From NCBI RefSeq assembly GCF_900105925.1, contig NZ_LT629791.1, positions 4,000,001 to 4,064,000 of the forward strand: DNA of 64,000 nucleotides. The letters run 5' to 3'. Shown one piece after another: positions 9,974-17,860 of the stretch; within the stretch, counting starts at the first letter, position 1, and every line of letters starts with the position of its first letter. This DNA is from Jiangella alkaliphila. Lineage in GTDB: Bacteria > Actinomycetota > Actinomycetes > Jiangellales > Jiangellaceae. Below the pieces are notes generated by a model. It was not told the DNA's origin. It saw nothing but the letters and a program-made list of their open reading frames with translations, and did no database searches. The position numbers were made by a program, and so were the translations under genes.

Positions 9974-11716
9974 GTGCTTGAGGAAATCCGTATCCGTGGA
10001 CTCGGCGTCATCGACGACGCCCAGTTGGAGCTGGGTCCGGGGCTCACCGTCGTGACGGGCGAGACCGGCGCCGGCAAGACCATGGTGCTGACCGGCCTCA
10101 ACCTGCTCATGGGCGGCCGCGCTGACGGTGGCGCCGTCCGCACCGGCACCAGCCGCGCGCTGGTGGAGGGCCGCGTCACGATCGACGCGGGGGGAGTGGT
10201 CGCCGAGCGGGCGACAGAGGCCGGCGCCGACCTCGAGCCGGCCGCCGCCACCGGCAAGGGCAAGGACAAGAAAGAACGCGTCGAGCTGCTGCTCAGCCGC
10301 ACCGTCATGGCCGAAGGCCGCTCCCGCGCCCACGTCGGCGGGCACAGCGCGCCGGTGAGCCTGCTCGGCGAACTGGCCGACGGGCTCGTCGCGGTGCACG
10401 GGCAGAGCGACCAGCAGCGGCTGCTGAGGACATCGCGGCAGCTCGCCGCCCTCGACCGGTACGCCGGCGCGGCGGTCGCCGAGCCGCTGGCCGAGTACAC
10501 GACCCGCTACGCGCGGCTGCGAGCCGTCGAGTCGGAGCTGGCCGAGGTCACGTCGAAGGCCCGCGAGCGCGCCCAGGAGGCCGACCTCCTGCGCCTCGGA
10601 CTGGGCGAGGTCGAGGACGTCGACCCGCAGCCGGGTGAGGACGGCGTCCTGCGCGGCGAGGAGGGCCGGTTGGCCCACTCCGACGCGCTGCGCACCGCGG
10701 CCGTCACCGCGCACCAGGGTCTGTCCGGCGACGAGACCATGCCCGACGCGCCCGACGTGCTCGGGCTGCTGGCCCAGGCCCGCCAGGCGCTGGACCCCGA
10801 GCGCGACCACGACCCCGACCTGGCCGCGCTGGCCGACCGGCTGGCCGAGGCCGCCTACCTGGTCGGCGACGTCGCCGCCGACCTCGCCTCCTACGGCGCC
10901 GGCATCGACACCGACCCCGAGCGGCTCGCTCAGGTCCAGGAGCGACGTGCCGCGCTCACCGCGCTGACGCGCAAGTACGGCGAGACCATCGACGACGTGC
11001 TGGCCTGGGCCGAGGCCGGGTCGCGGCGGCTGCTCGAGCTCGACGGCGACGACGACCGGGTCGCCGCGCTTGCGGATGAGCGCGAGTCGCTGACCGCCGA
11101 GCTGAACGACCTCGCCACCACCATCACCAAGGCCCGCACCGAGGCCGCCGCCCGCTTCGCCGACGACGTCAGCGTCGAGCTCACCGCGCTCGCCATGCCG
11201 CACGCCCGCATCGTCGTCGAGGTCCGCCCGCGCGACGGGTTCGGGCCCACCGGCGTCGACGACGTCGAGATCCTGTTCACCGCGCACAACGGCGCCCAGC
11301 CGCGGCCGCTCGACAAGGGCGCGTCCGGCGGCGAGCTGTCCCGGCTCATGCTGGCCATCGAGGTCGTGTTCGCCGGTGCCGACCCGGTCCCGACGTTCGT
11401 GTTCGACGAGGTCGACGCCGGCGTCGGCGGCAAGGCGGCGGTCGAGGTCGGCCGCCGGCTGGCCATGCTCGCCAAGCACGCGCAGGTGCTGGTGGTGACG
11501 CACCTACCGCAGGTCGCGGCGTTCGCCGACCATCACCTCAAGGTCGTCAAGTCCGACGACGGCCGCGTCACCAGCAGCGGCGTCGAGACCCTCGACGACA
11601 CCGGCCGGGTCGGCGAGCTGTCGCGCATGCTGGCCGGCCTGGAGGGGTCCGCGTCGGCGCGGGCGCACGCCGAGGAGCTGCTCGAGACCGCGGCCAGCTC
11701 GAAGCGGAGCGGCTGA
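9974..11716 (+). CDS. recN: DNA repair protein RecN
   Basis: 580 aa SMC-like ATPase that supports recombinational repair of double-strand breaks. Walker A GETGAGKT is at residues 29-36. The long middle is Ala/Glu/Arg-rich coiled coil. Near the C-terminus lie the ABC signature KGASGGELSRLMLA and Walker B TFVFDEVDAGVGGK, then the D-loop/H-switch region VLVVTHLPQVAAFADHH. Length is normal. It closes the tlyA-nadK-recN cluster but seems to have its own promoter. Start GTG 9974 agrees with the conserved MLEEIRIRGLGVI N-terminus. Confidence 0.97.
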   Translation: MLEEIRIRGLGVIDDAQLELGPGLTVVTGETGAGKTMVLTGLNLLMGGRADGGAVRTGTSRALVEGRVTIDAGGVVAERATEAGADLEPAAATGKGKDKKERVELLLSRTVMAEGRSRAHVGGHSAPVSLLGELADGLVAVHGQSDQQRLLRTSRQLAALDRYAGAAVAEPLAEYTTRYARLRAVESELAEVTSKARERAQEADLLRLGLGEVEDVDPQPGEDGVLRGEEGRLAHSDALRTAAVTAHQGLSGDETMPDAPDVLGLLAQARQALDPERDHDPDLAALADRLAEAAYLVGDVAADLASYGAGIDTDPERLAQVQERRAALTALTRKYGETIDDVLAWAEAGSRRLLELDGDDDRVAALADERESLTAELNDLATTITKARTEAAARFADDVSVELTALAMPHARIVVEVRPRDGFGPTGVDDVEILFTAHNGAQPRPLDKGASGGELSRLMLAIEVVFAGADPVPTFVFDEVDAGVGGKAAVEVGRRLAMLAKHAQVLVVTHLPQVAAFADHHLKVVKSDDGRVTSSGVETLDDTGRVGELSRMLAGLEGSASARAHAEELLETAASSKRSG

Positions 11717-11855
11717 CCCGCCCGAGGCGCGCCGCTGCCGCGCCACGGCAGCGCCGATCGTCGCGAAGATCCCGCCCTCACGACGCGGACCGGGCTAAGG
11801 TGATCACCGTTGGTGGGGGAGCGACGCCGTCGCAAACCGGACCCAGGGGGCGCTC

Positions 11856-13883
11856 ATGGTCGCGGCTCTCGTCGCCCTGCTGGCTGTGGCCGCCACGGCG
11901 GTTCCGGCCCAGCAGGCGAGCGCGCTGGACGCTGCCCCCGCGGCAACGGCCGTCGTCGCGTCACCGGAGTTGCCCACGCCGCCGGACGACGAGGACGTCG
12001 CCCCGCTCCCGCCGAGCACGCCCGAGCAGGAGGACGCCTCCACCGAGCTGATCGAGCGGTACGCACCCGTCGTGCGCATCCGCGAACAGCTGGAGGCGTG
12101 CGGCGACGGCGAGCCGTACCTGCCGGTCGACGTCGACGTGATCTTCGACAACGACGGCGTCGCCCTGCGCGGGCCCTGGACGTCGAACGACCTCGTCGGC
12201 ATCGCGCCGAGCGAAGACCGGATCGAGTCCGGACTGCTCGAGTATCACCTGGACTTCCCGGGCGACGCGCTCGACCCGGGCTGCGGCTACGAGCAGTGGG
12301 GCCGGCAGATCAGCGAGGGCACGGCGCCGACGGTGTACGGGCGCGTCGTCGCGGACCCGGCCCGCCCCGGCCACGTCGCCGTCCAGTACTGGTTCTTCTA
12401 CGTCTACAACGACTTCAACAACCTGCACGAGGGCGACTGGGAGATGATCCAGCTGATCATCGACGCCCCGGACGCGATGGCCGCCCTCGACGTCGAGCCG
12501 GCCAGCGTCGGCTACAGCCAGCACTCCAGCGCCGAACGCGCCAGGTGGGGGGACGAGAAGCTCGAGCTCGTCGACGGCACGCACCCGGTGGTCTATCCGG
12601 CCGAGGGGTCGCACGCCAACTTCTTCACCGACGCCCTGTACCTGGGCGCCAGCTCGGCCGCCGGCGTCGGCTGCGACGACACGACCGGACCGCACACCGA
12701 GCTGGCGAACCTGCAGACCGAGGCGGTACCCACCGACACCGACGACTACCTGGCCGGCTACCCGTGGCTCGGCTTCGAGGGCCGCTGGGGCGAACGCCAG
12801 GAGGCCTTCTACAACGGTCCCACCGGCCCGAACATGAAGTACCAATGGACCGCCCCGATCCGCTGGTCGGAGAACAGCTGGCGTGACTCCAGCGCGACCG
12901 TGCCGCTGGGCTCGTCGCTCGGCCCCAGCGCGACCGGTGCGTTCTGCGGCGTCGTCGAGGGCGGCTCGAACCTGTTGCTGCAGTTGATCCGCAACCCGGC
13001 CGCGGTCCTGCTGGTGCTCGCCGGCCTCGTCGTCGCGCTCTTCGTCGTCGCGACCCGGACCACCTGGACGCCCGGCGACCCGGTCCCCGTGGCGCAGCGG
13101 CGCAGCTGGGGCCGCATCATCGTCGCGGCCCGGCGCATGTACACGCGGCACCCGCTGCTGTTCACCGGCATCGGGCTGGTCTACGTCCCGGTCATGCTGG
13201 CGGCGGCCGGGCTGCAGTGGGTCCTGGTCGAGGCCGGCGAGCTGACGTCGCTGGTCGACACCGACGGCGACCAGAACGCCGCGACGGTGTTCATCGTCGT
13301 GCTGATGGGCGGGGCGATCTCGCTGCTCGCCTACTTCTGCGTGGTGGCGGCGACGGCGCACGCCCTGCGCGCGCTCGACGACGGTGAGCGGGTGACCGTG
13401 CTGTCGGCGTACCGCGCGGTCCGGGCGAAGCTGCGGCCGCTGGCGCTGGTCGCGGTGCGGCTGGTGGTCGTCTGCTGGGCACTGCTGCTGTTCGTGTTCA
13501 CGGCGCCGCTCGCGCTGATCTACGCGGTGCGCAACGGTTTCGCCGTCCAGGCCGTGATGATCGAGGACAAGTCGACGGGCGAGGCGTTTCGCCGCAGCCG
13601 CGAGGCCGTCCGCGGCCAGTGGTGGCGCGCGACGGCGGTCGCGGCGCTCGTCGTCGGGCTGGGCGCGATCACCGGCCCGCTGGTCGGCGTCATCCTGCTG
13701 CTGGTGTCCGACGGCTCGTTCAACGTGATCAACCTGATCACCGCGCTGGTCTACGTGGTCACGATCCCGTTCGTCGCGCTGGTGCTCGGCTACCTGTACT
13801 TCGACCTGAGCCTGCGGGCCGGATCACCTGACGTGGGTGAGGACCGGCCGGAGGTCGTCGCGGGAGCCTTGCCGAGGGAGTGA
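11856..13883 (+). CDS. secreted/membrane Vps62-related protein with C-terminal membrane domain
   Basis: 675 aa. Start ATG 11856 has AGGGGG about 6 nt upstream and gives a hydrophobic signal sequence (VAALVALLAVAATAVPAQQASA, cleavage after ASA likely). An acidic Pro-rich linker follows. From about 65 to 370 there is a Vps62-like domain with the hallmark YWFFYVYNDFNN and HEGDWEMIQL motifs and YPAEGSHANFF. From about 385 to 655 there are six or so hydrophobic segments, with YTRHPLLFTGIG and RRSREAVRGQWWR, resembling a GPDPase-type membrane domain. The first part should face outside. Vps62 domains are known in yeast and plant proteins and bacterial secreted proteins with unclear roles. It is the first of five genes that separate recN from steA. 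Confidence 0.75.
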   Translation: MVAALVALLAVAATAVPAQQASALDAAPAATAVVASPELPTPPDDEDVAPLPPSTPEQEDASTELIERYAPVVRIREQLEACGDGEPYLPVDVDVIFDNDGVALRGPWTSNDLVGIAPSEDRIESGLLEYHLDFPGDALDPGCGYEQWGRQISEGTAPTVYGRVVADPARPGHVAVQYWFFYVYNDFNNLHEGDWEMIQLIIDAPDAMAALDVEPASVGYSQHSSAERARWGDEKLELVDGTHPVVYPAEGSHANFFTDALYLGASSAAGVGCDDTTGPHTELANLQTEAVPTDTDDYLAGYPWLGFEGRWGERQEAFYNGPTGPNMKYQWTAPIRWSENSWRDSSATVPLGSSLGPSATGAFCGVVEGGSNLLLQLIRNPAAVLLVLAGLVVALFVVATRTTWTPGDPVPVAQRRSWGRIIVAARRMYTRHPLLFTGIGLVYVPVMLAAAGLQWVLVEAGELTSLVDTDGDQNAATVFIVVLMGGAISLLAYFCVVAATAHALRALDDGERVTVLSAYRAVRAKLRPLALVAVRLVVVCWALLLFVFTAPLALIYAVRNGFAVQAVMIEDKSTGEAFRRSREAVRGQWWRATAVAALVVGLGAITGPLVGVILLLVSDGSFNVINLITALVYVVTIPFVALVLGYLYFDLSLRAGSPDVGEDRPEVVAGALPRE

Positions 13884-13892
13884 GGTGGCGCG

Positions 13893-14729
13893 ATGGGAAC
13901 GGACGGTGCTACCCGGCGGCCGGCGGCGGTGCGGCTGGCCGGACGGGCCGGGCGGGTGCTCGCGGGCGGTGCCGGGCTGGCGATCCGCGCCCTGACGCCG
14001 GGGCTCCCGGCGACGCCGGGGACGCGCACGCCTGACGGCCTGGCCGCGCCCCCACCGCCGCCGGGGGAGAATGACCACCAGACGGCGATCGTGCAGGTCG
14101 CGGCCGTCCGGCTGGGCGAGGCGGCGCTGGGCGTGGCCGCCCTGACCAGCCGCCGCGTGCTGGACGTCGCGGCCGGCGTGGCGATGCCGGTCGAGGCCGC
14201 GGCCGCGATGGTGGTCCGCGCCGGCGGTGCCGTGGCCGGGCGGACGGGGCTGGCTCGGCGGATCGACGGGCTGGCCCGCGTCGGCCGTGAGGAACAGCGC
14301 CGGAACGAGCGTGCGGCGGCGCTGCTGCTGCGGTCGGCGTGGCGGCGCTCGGTGCACCGGGTCGTTGCCGAGACCGACCTCGACGCGGTGGTGGACGCGG
14401 TGCTGGCCGAGGTCGACCTGGACGCGATCGTGAGCGGGCTGGACGTCGACGCCGTCGTGGCGCGGGTGGACCTGAACGCCGTCGTGGACCGGCTGGGGGT
14501 GCCGGACCTGGTCGAACGGGTGCTGGACGACATCGACCTCAGCCGCATCGTCCGCGAGTCCAGCGCCGGCATGGCCGCCGAGACGGTCGACGCCGTGCGG
14601 GTGCGCAGCGCCGGCGCCGACCGCGCGATCAACGGCTTCGTGGACCGCGTCGTCCTGCGCCGGCCGCCCCGCAACGGCGCCCGCGTGCCGCCCGGGCCGG
14701 CTGACGGGACCGGACGAGCGCCGCCGTGA
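13893..14729 (+). CDS. hypothetical protein with DLDAVV-type repeats
   Basis: 278 aa, unknown function. It opens with a basic/Ala-rich stretch, then an amphipathic region (AAVRLGEAALGVAALTSRRVLDVAAGVAMPVE read in parts). Residues about 165-225 carry an 11-12 residue repeat: TDLDAVVDAVL, VDLDAIVSGL, DVDAVVARV, DLNAVVDRLG, DLVERVLDDI, DLSRIVRES. Repeats of this kind occur in actinobacterial membrane proteins next to or fused with RDD domains, as here. The C-terminus is Pro/Arg-rich. Its stop overlaps the RDD gene start (GTGA), so it is coupled to it. Confidence 0.6.
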   Translation: MGTDGATRRPAAVRLAGRAGRVLAGGAGLAIRALTPGLPATPGTRTPDGLAAPPPPPGENDHQTAIVQVAAVRLGEAALGVAALTSRRVLDVAAGVAMPVEAAAAMVVRAGGAVAGRTGLARRIDGLARVGREEQRRNERAAALLLRSAWRRSVHRVVAETDLDAVVDAVLAEVDLDAIVSGLDVDAVVARVDLNAVVDRLGVPDLVERVLDDIDLSRIVRESSAGMAAETVDAVRVRSAGADRAINGFVDRVVLRRPPRNGARVPPGPADGTGRAPP

Positions 14730-15160
14730 TCGGGGCGGGTCTGGTGTCCCGCGCCGCCGCCGCGCTGGTCGACATCGCGGTGGTGGCGTCGGCGACGGCG
14801 CTGGCGGGGGTGGTGATCAGCGGCATCCGGTACACGCTGGAGGGGCCGCCGTTCGCGTTCCCGGCGCTGCCGGGCTGGGCGTTCGGCGCCGGTCACTCGG
14901 TGCTGGTCGTGGCGTACCTGACCACCGGCTGGGCGCTGACCGGCCGGACGCCCGGCCAGCTGGTGCTCGGCCTGCGCGTCGTCACCGCACGGGGCCGTCC
15001 GCCCAAGGCCGGCCGGGCGTTCGTGCGGGCGCTGTTGTGCGTCGTCTTCCCGATCGGGGTGCTGTGGACGCTGGTCAGCCGCGACACGCGCGCCGTCCAC
15101 GACGTGGTGGCGGGGACGGCGCTGGTGCACGACCCGCCGCTGAGGGAGGCGGTCCGATGA
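14726..15160 (+). CDS. RDD family membrane protein
   Basis: 144 aa with three hydrophobic segments. RDD signature features are SRAAAALVDIAVV (conserved Arg and Asp in TM1), GWALTGRTPGQLVLGLRVV (the GRTPGQxLLGLRVV motif) and RDTRAVHDVVAGTALV at the end. RDD proteins are small integral membrane proteins, some linked to ion transport, with most functions unknown. GTG 14726 overlaps the previous stop, and the stop overlaps the start of the K+ channel gene (ATGA), so the three genes are tightly coupled. Confidence 0.85.
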   Translation: MIGAGLVSRAAAALVDIAVVASATALAGVVISGIRYTLEGPPFAFPALPGWAFGAGHSVLVVAYLTTGWALTGRTPGQLVLGLRVVTARGRPPKAGRAFVRALLCVVFPIGVLWTLVSRDTRAVHDVVAGTALVHDPPLREAVR

Positions 15161-15699
15161 GGAACGTCCTGCGCAGCGCCGGGACGCTGGCCTGCGCGCT
15201 GCTCGTCTACTACACGCTGCCGCTGAACCGCCCGGACGGGACGCCGGAGATCGTCGGCGCCGCCGCGTTCGTGGCCGGCGTCGGCGGGCTGATCTGGCTG
15301 ACGCTGATCGAGGTGCGCCGGTTCGTCGCCCAGCTGGACCAGACGCGGGCCAGGGTGTCGGGCCTGCTGAGCGTCCTGTACGTCGTCGTCGTGTTCTTCG
15401 CGCTGACGTACTACCTGCTGGAACGCGACGACCCCACCCAGTTCGCCGGCCTCGAGACCCGCACCGACGCGCTCTACTTCTCCATCGTCACGCTGGGCAC
15501 GGTCGGCTACGGCGACGTCCACGCCGCCGGGCAGGGGGCGCGGATCGCGGCGATGGTGCAGATCGTCTTCGACCTCGTCGTGATCGGCGCGCTGTTCGCC
15601 GTCGCGTCGTCGCAGATCGCGCACCGGCTCAGCGTTGCCCGGACAGTCCACGGCCGGGCGGACGACGCCGAACCGCCCGAGATCACCCGCCGGGGGTGA
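15157..15699 (+). CDS. two-TM potassium channel (Ion_trans_2)
   Basis: 180 aa from ATG 15157. The selectivity filter TVGYGD is at residues 115-120, in a pore helix (ALYFSIVTLG) between two membrane helices (about 68-88 and 122-145). Two more hydrophobic segments precede it (about 8-24 and 31-50), so the chain has four, with the last two making the pore. There is no large cytosolic RCK or cyclic-nucleotide domain; the C-terminus is only about 35 residues. K+ passage is a firm family inference and gating is unknown. Confidence 0.88.
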   Translation: MRNVLRSAGTLACALLVYYTLPLNRPDGTPEIVGAAAFVAGVGGLIWLTLIEVRRFVAQLDQTRARVSGLLSVLYVVVVFFALTYYLLERDDPTQFAGLETRTDALYFSIVTLGTVGYGDVHAAGQGARIAAMVQIVFDLVVIGALFAVASSQIAHRLSVARTVHGRADDAEPPEITRRG

Positions 15700-15745
15700 G
15701 GATCGCGGCCCGCCGGCGCGGGACGCTACGTCCGGAGGTGGACCC

Positions 15746-16177
15746 ATGGACGACTACCCGCTCCTCAACTTGTTCCTGACGATGCTCTGGTTCTTCCTGT
15801 TCGTCGCCTGGATCTGGTTGCTGGTGACCCTGCTCACCGACGTGTTCCGCAGCCAGGACCTGTCCGGCTGGACGAAGGCGCTGTGGACGATCTTCATCCT
15901 GGTGCTCCCGCTGTTCGGGGCGCTGATATACCTGATCGTGCGCGGTTCCGGCATGACCGAGCGGATGGCCGCGGACTATCAGCGCCGCGACGAGGCGTTC
16001 CGCGAGTACGTCCGCGAGGCGGCCGCCACGGACGGCAACAGCGGCGCCGGCGGTGCCGGTGCGTCCCCGAGCACGGCCGACGAGCTGGCCAAGCTGGCCC
16101 GGCTGCGCGACGACGGCGTGCTGACGCCGGAGGAGTTCTCGGCCCAGAAGTCGAGGCTGCTGACCCCCGTCCCATGA
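15746..16177 (+). CDS. PLDc_N-SHOCT membrane protein
   Basis: 143 aa. ATG 15746 has GGAGGTGGA 5 nt upstream. Residues about 5-65 form two membrane helices with the PLDc_N pattern (WFFLFVAWIWLLVTLL, then FILVLPLFGALIYLIVRG). The C-terminus is a SHOCT motif (ADELAKLARLRDDGVLTPEEFSAQKSRLL). Such proteins are common in actinobacteria and some are linked to envelope stress; the function is not defined. Its stop codon lies inside the 19-bp outer inverted repeat that flanks the insertion sequence. Confidence 0.82.
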   Translation: MDDYPLLNLFLTMLWFFLFVAWIWLLVTLLTDVFRSQDLSGWTKALWTIFILVLPLFGALIYLIVRGSGMTERMAADYQRRDEAFREYVREAAATDGNSGAGGAGASPSTADELAKLARLRDDGVLTPEEFSAQKSRLLTPVP

Positions 16178-16189
16178 TCATCAACCTTT
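16171..16189 (+). repeat. outer inverted repeat flanking the IS (partner 17754-17772)
   Basis: CCCATGATCATCAACCTTT here and its exact reverse complement at 17754-17772 are each separated from the inner IS ends by 15 nt. The simplest reading is that the IS landed in the loop of a pre-existing hairpin (terminator or REP) after the SHOCT gene. The 15-nt half-loops are not direct repeats of each other, so no target duplication is visible. Confidence 0.7.
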
Positions 16190-16264
16190 TGCGTCGTGAT
16201 AGCACAATGCCGTTAAGTTAGGGCGGTTTGTGCTGGTCAGCGGCGTGTCGGTGGGGTTCGTGGG

Positions 16265-16321
16265 CAGGGCCCTCCGTTAGAACGGTGATTGTCGAAGATC
16301 ATCGTCTGCCGGAGGGCCCTG
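16265..16321 (+). promoter_or_regulatory. hairpin masking the transposase ribosome site
   Basis: A perfect 12-bp inverted repeat (CAGGGCCCTCCG at 16265-16276, CGGAGGGCCCTG at 16310-16321) takes in the GGAGGG ribosome site and the first base of the GTG start. A transcript entering from outside would fold and hide the start, the classic protection of IS elements against read-through expression. A transcript starting between the arms would leave it open. Confidence 0.6.
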
Positions 16322-17730
16322 TGAGTTCTGAGTCTGCCACGTGGCGATCGGGCGAGGTGAGTCTGGGCGCACTGGAAAGTGATCTTTGTCCGGAGCTGCT
16401 GGACGAGGTGATCGAGCAGGCCGGTGTGCGCGAGCAGCGGCGGCGGCTGTTGCCGGCCCGGACGGTGATGGTCTTCGTGCTCGGGTTATGCGTGTTCTGC
16501 GGCGCCGACTCGCATTCCCCGCCGGGATACCGCATGGTGATGTGCTGGCTGACCAGCACGTTCGGGTACCTGCGGGGGCTGGTCGTGCCGAGCGCGTCGG
16601 CGCTGTGCCAGGCCCGCAAACGCCTGGGCGTCACGCCGCTGCGGCTGCTGTTCGACCGGGTCCGAGGCCCACGCGCGGCGCCCGACGCGGCGGGAGCGTG
16701 GCTGTTCGGGCGGCGGCTGGTCGCCTTCGACGGCACCGCCCTGGACCTGGCCGACACCGCGGCCAACGTGGCCGCGTTCGGCCACATCGGCACGCCCTCG
16801 GGGTTCGCACAGGTGCGGCTGGTCGCGCTGATCGAATGCGCCACCCACGCGATCATCGACGCGGTGTTCGACGCGTGCCGGCACAGCGAGCAGGAACTGA
16901 CCCAGCGGCTGATCGGTGCGATGCGTCCGGGGATGCTGGTGCTCGCCGACCGCAACTTCGGTCACCGGTTGTTCGCCCAGATCGCCACCAGCACCGGCGC
17001 GGACCTGATCTGGCGGATCAAGGGCAACGCCGACTTCCCCGCCATGAAGATCCTCGACGACGGCTCCTACCTGTCAGTGATCACCGCGCAACGCTACAAG
17101 AAGCGCTGGCGCACCGCCGCCCGGCGGGGCTGGCCGGAGCCTCCGATGCCCGGGCACCCGGTGCGTATCGTCGACTACCGAGTCACCACCCACGTCGGCG
17201 ATACCGTCACCATCAGCGATATCAGGCTCGTCACCACCCTGCTCGACCCGGCCGAGGCGCCCGCCCGAGCCGTCGCCGAGGCCTACCACCAGCGGTGGGA
17301 ATCGGAGAACAGCTACCAGGAACTCAAGACCCGACTGCGTGGCGCCGGGTTCATCCTGCGCTCGAAGTCACCCGACCTCGTCGATCAGGAGATCTACGCC
17401 CTGCTCGTCACCTACCAAGCCCTCTGCACCCTGAGAACCGACGCCGCGGACACCGTCGGCGTGGACCCGCGCCGGATCTCCTTCACCATCACCATCCGCG
17501 TCACCCGAGACACCATCACCGCCGGCCGACTCGACCAGAACACGCGCGTCCTGGCCATCGCCGCCATCAGCAGCGACCTCAACCCGCCACGACGAGCCCG
17601 CGTCACGCAGCGCGTCAAGAAACCACCCCGGAACACCTTCAAAGCCAAACGACGAGACCAGACCCGCCCACCCAGCCACGCCACCCACAAGATCAAAGTT
17701 CGCCGGGCCAGCAAAACCGCCCTAACTTAA
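16321..17730 (+). CDS. IS4-family DDE transposase
   Basis: 469 aa from GTG 16321, preceded by GGAGGG. An in-frame TTG at 16228 is rejected because it lies inside the terminal repeat. The N-terminal IS4 domain covers about 15-110. The catalytic triad is visible: D137 (LVAFDGTALD), D210 (VLADRNFGH) and E329 in the IS4 signature Y-x2-R-x3-E-x6-K (Y322, R325, E329, K336 in YHQRWESENSYQELK). The C-terminus is very basic (KAKRRDQTRPPSH), as expected for DNA binding. The frame is intact, so it may be active. Confidence 0.93.
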   Translation: MSSESATWRSGEVSLGALESDLCPELLDEVIEQAGVREQRRRLLPARTVMVFVLGLCVFCGADSHSPPGYRMVMCWLTSTFGYLRGLVVPSASALCQARKRLGVTPLRLLFDRVRGPRAAPDAAGAWLFGRRLVAFDGTALDLADTAANVAAFGHIGTPSGFAQVRLVALIECATHAIIDAVFDACRHSEQELTQRLIGAMRPGMLVLADRNFGHRLFAQIATSTGADLIWRIKGNADFPAMKILDDGSYLSVITAQRYKKRWRTAARRGWPEPPMPGHPVRIVDYRVTTHVGDTVTISDIRLVTTLLDPAEAPARAVAEAYHQRWESENSYQELKTRLRGAGFILRSKSPDLVDQEIYALLVTYQALCTLRTDAADTVGVDPRRISFTITIRVTRDTITAGRLDQNTRVLAIAAISSDLNPPRRARVTQRVKKPPRNTFKAKRRDQTRPPSHATHKIKVRRASKTALT

Positions 17731-17860
17731 CGGCATTGCGCCATGGCAGCACGAAAGGTTGATGATCATGGGAGGCGCGAGGAGGTGAACGGCCGGAAAA
17801 CGGCCAACACACATCCGGCCGATGCGGTGTTACGGGTCCGGACGTGGCAGGATTCGCTTG

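Larger units (their letters stand above)
16205..17738 (+). mobile_element. IS4-family insertion sequence
   Basis: 1534 bp bounded by perfect 25-bp inverted repeats (left 16205-16229, beginning CAATGCCGTTAAGTTAGG; right 17714-17738). It carries one intact DDE transposase whose stop codon lies in the right repeat. Ends beginning with CA suit the IS4 family. No target duplication could be identified. Confidence 0.85.

Noticed and set aside
7736-11503. 1255-codon antisense frame across tlyA, nadK and recN
   Set aside because: Typical by-product of high GC at third codon positions. The plus strand carries three well-recognised genes here.
16228-16320. TTG start extending the transposase by 31 residues
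   Set aside because: It starts in the IS terminal repeat, has no ribosome site, and GTG 16321 has GGAGGG.
16171-17772. 19-bp outer arms as target-site duplication of the IS
   Set aside because: They are inverted, not direct, repeats, so they cannot be a target duplication.
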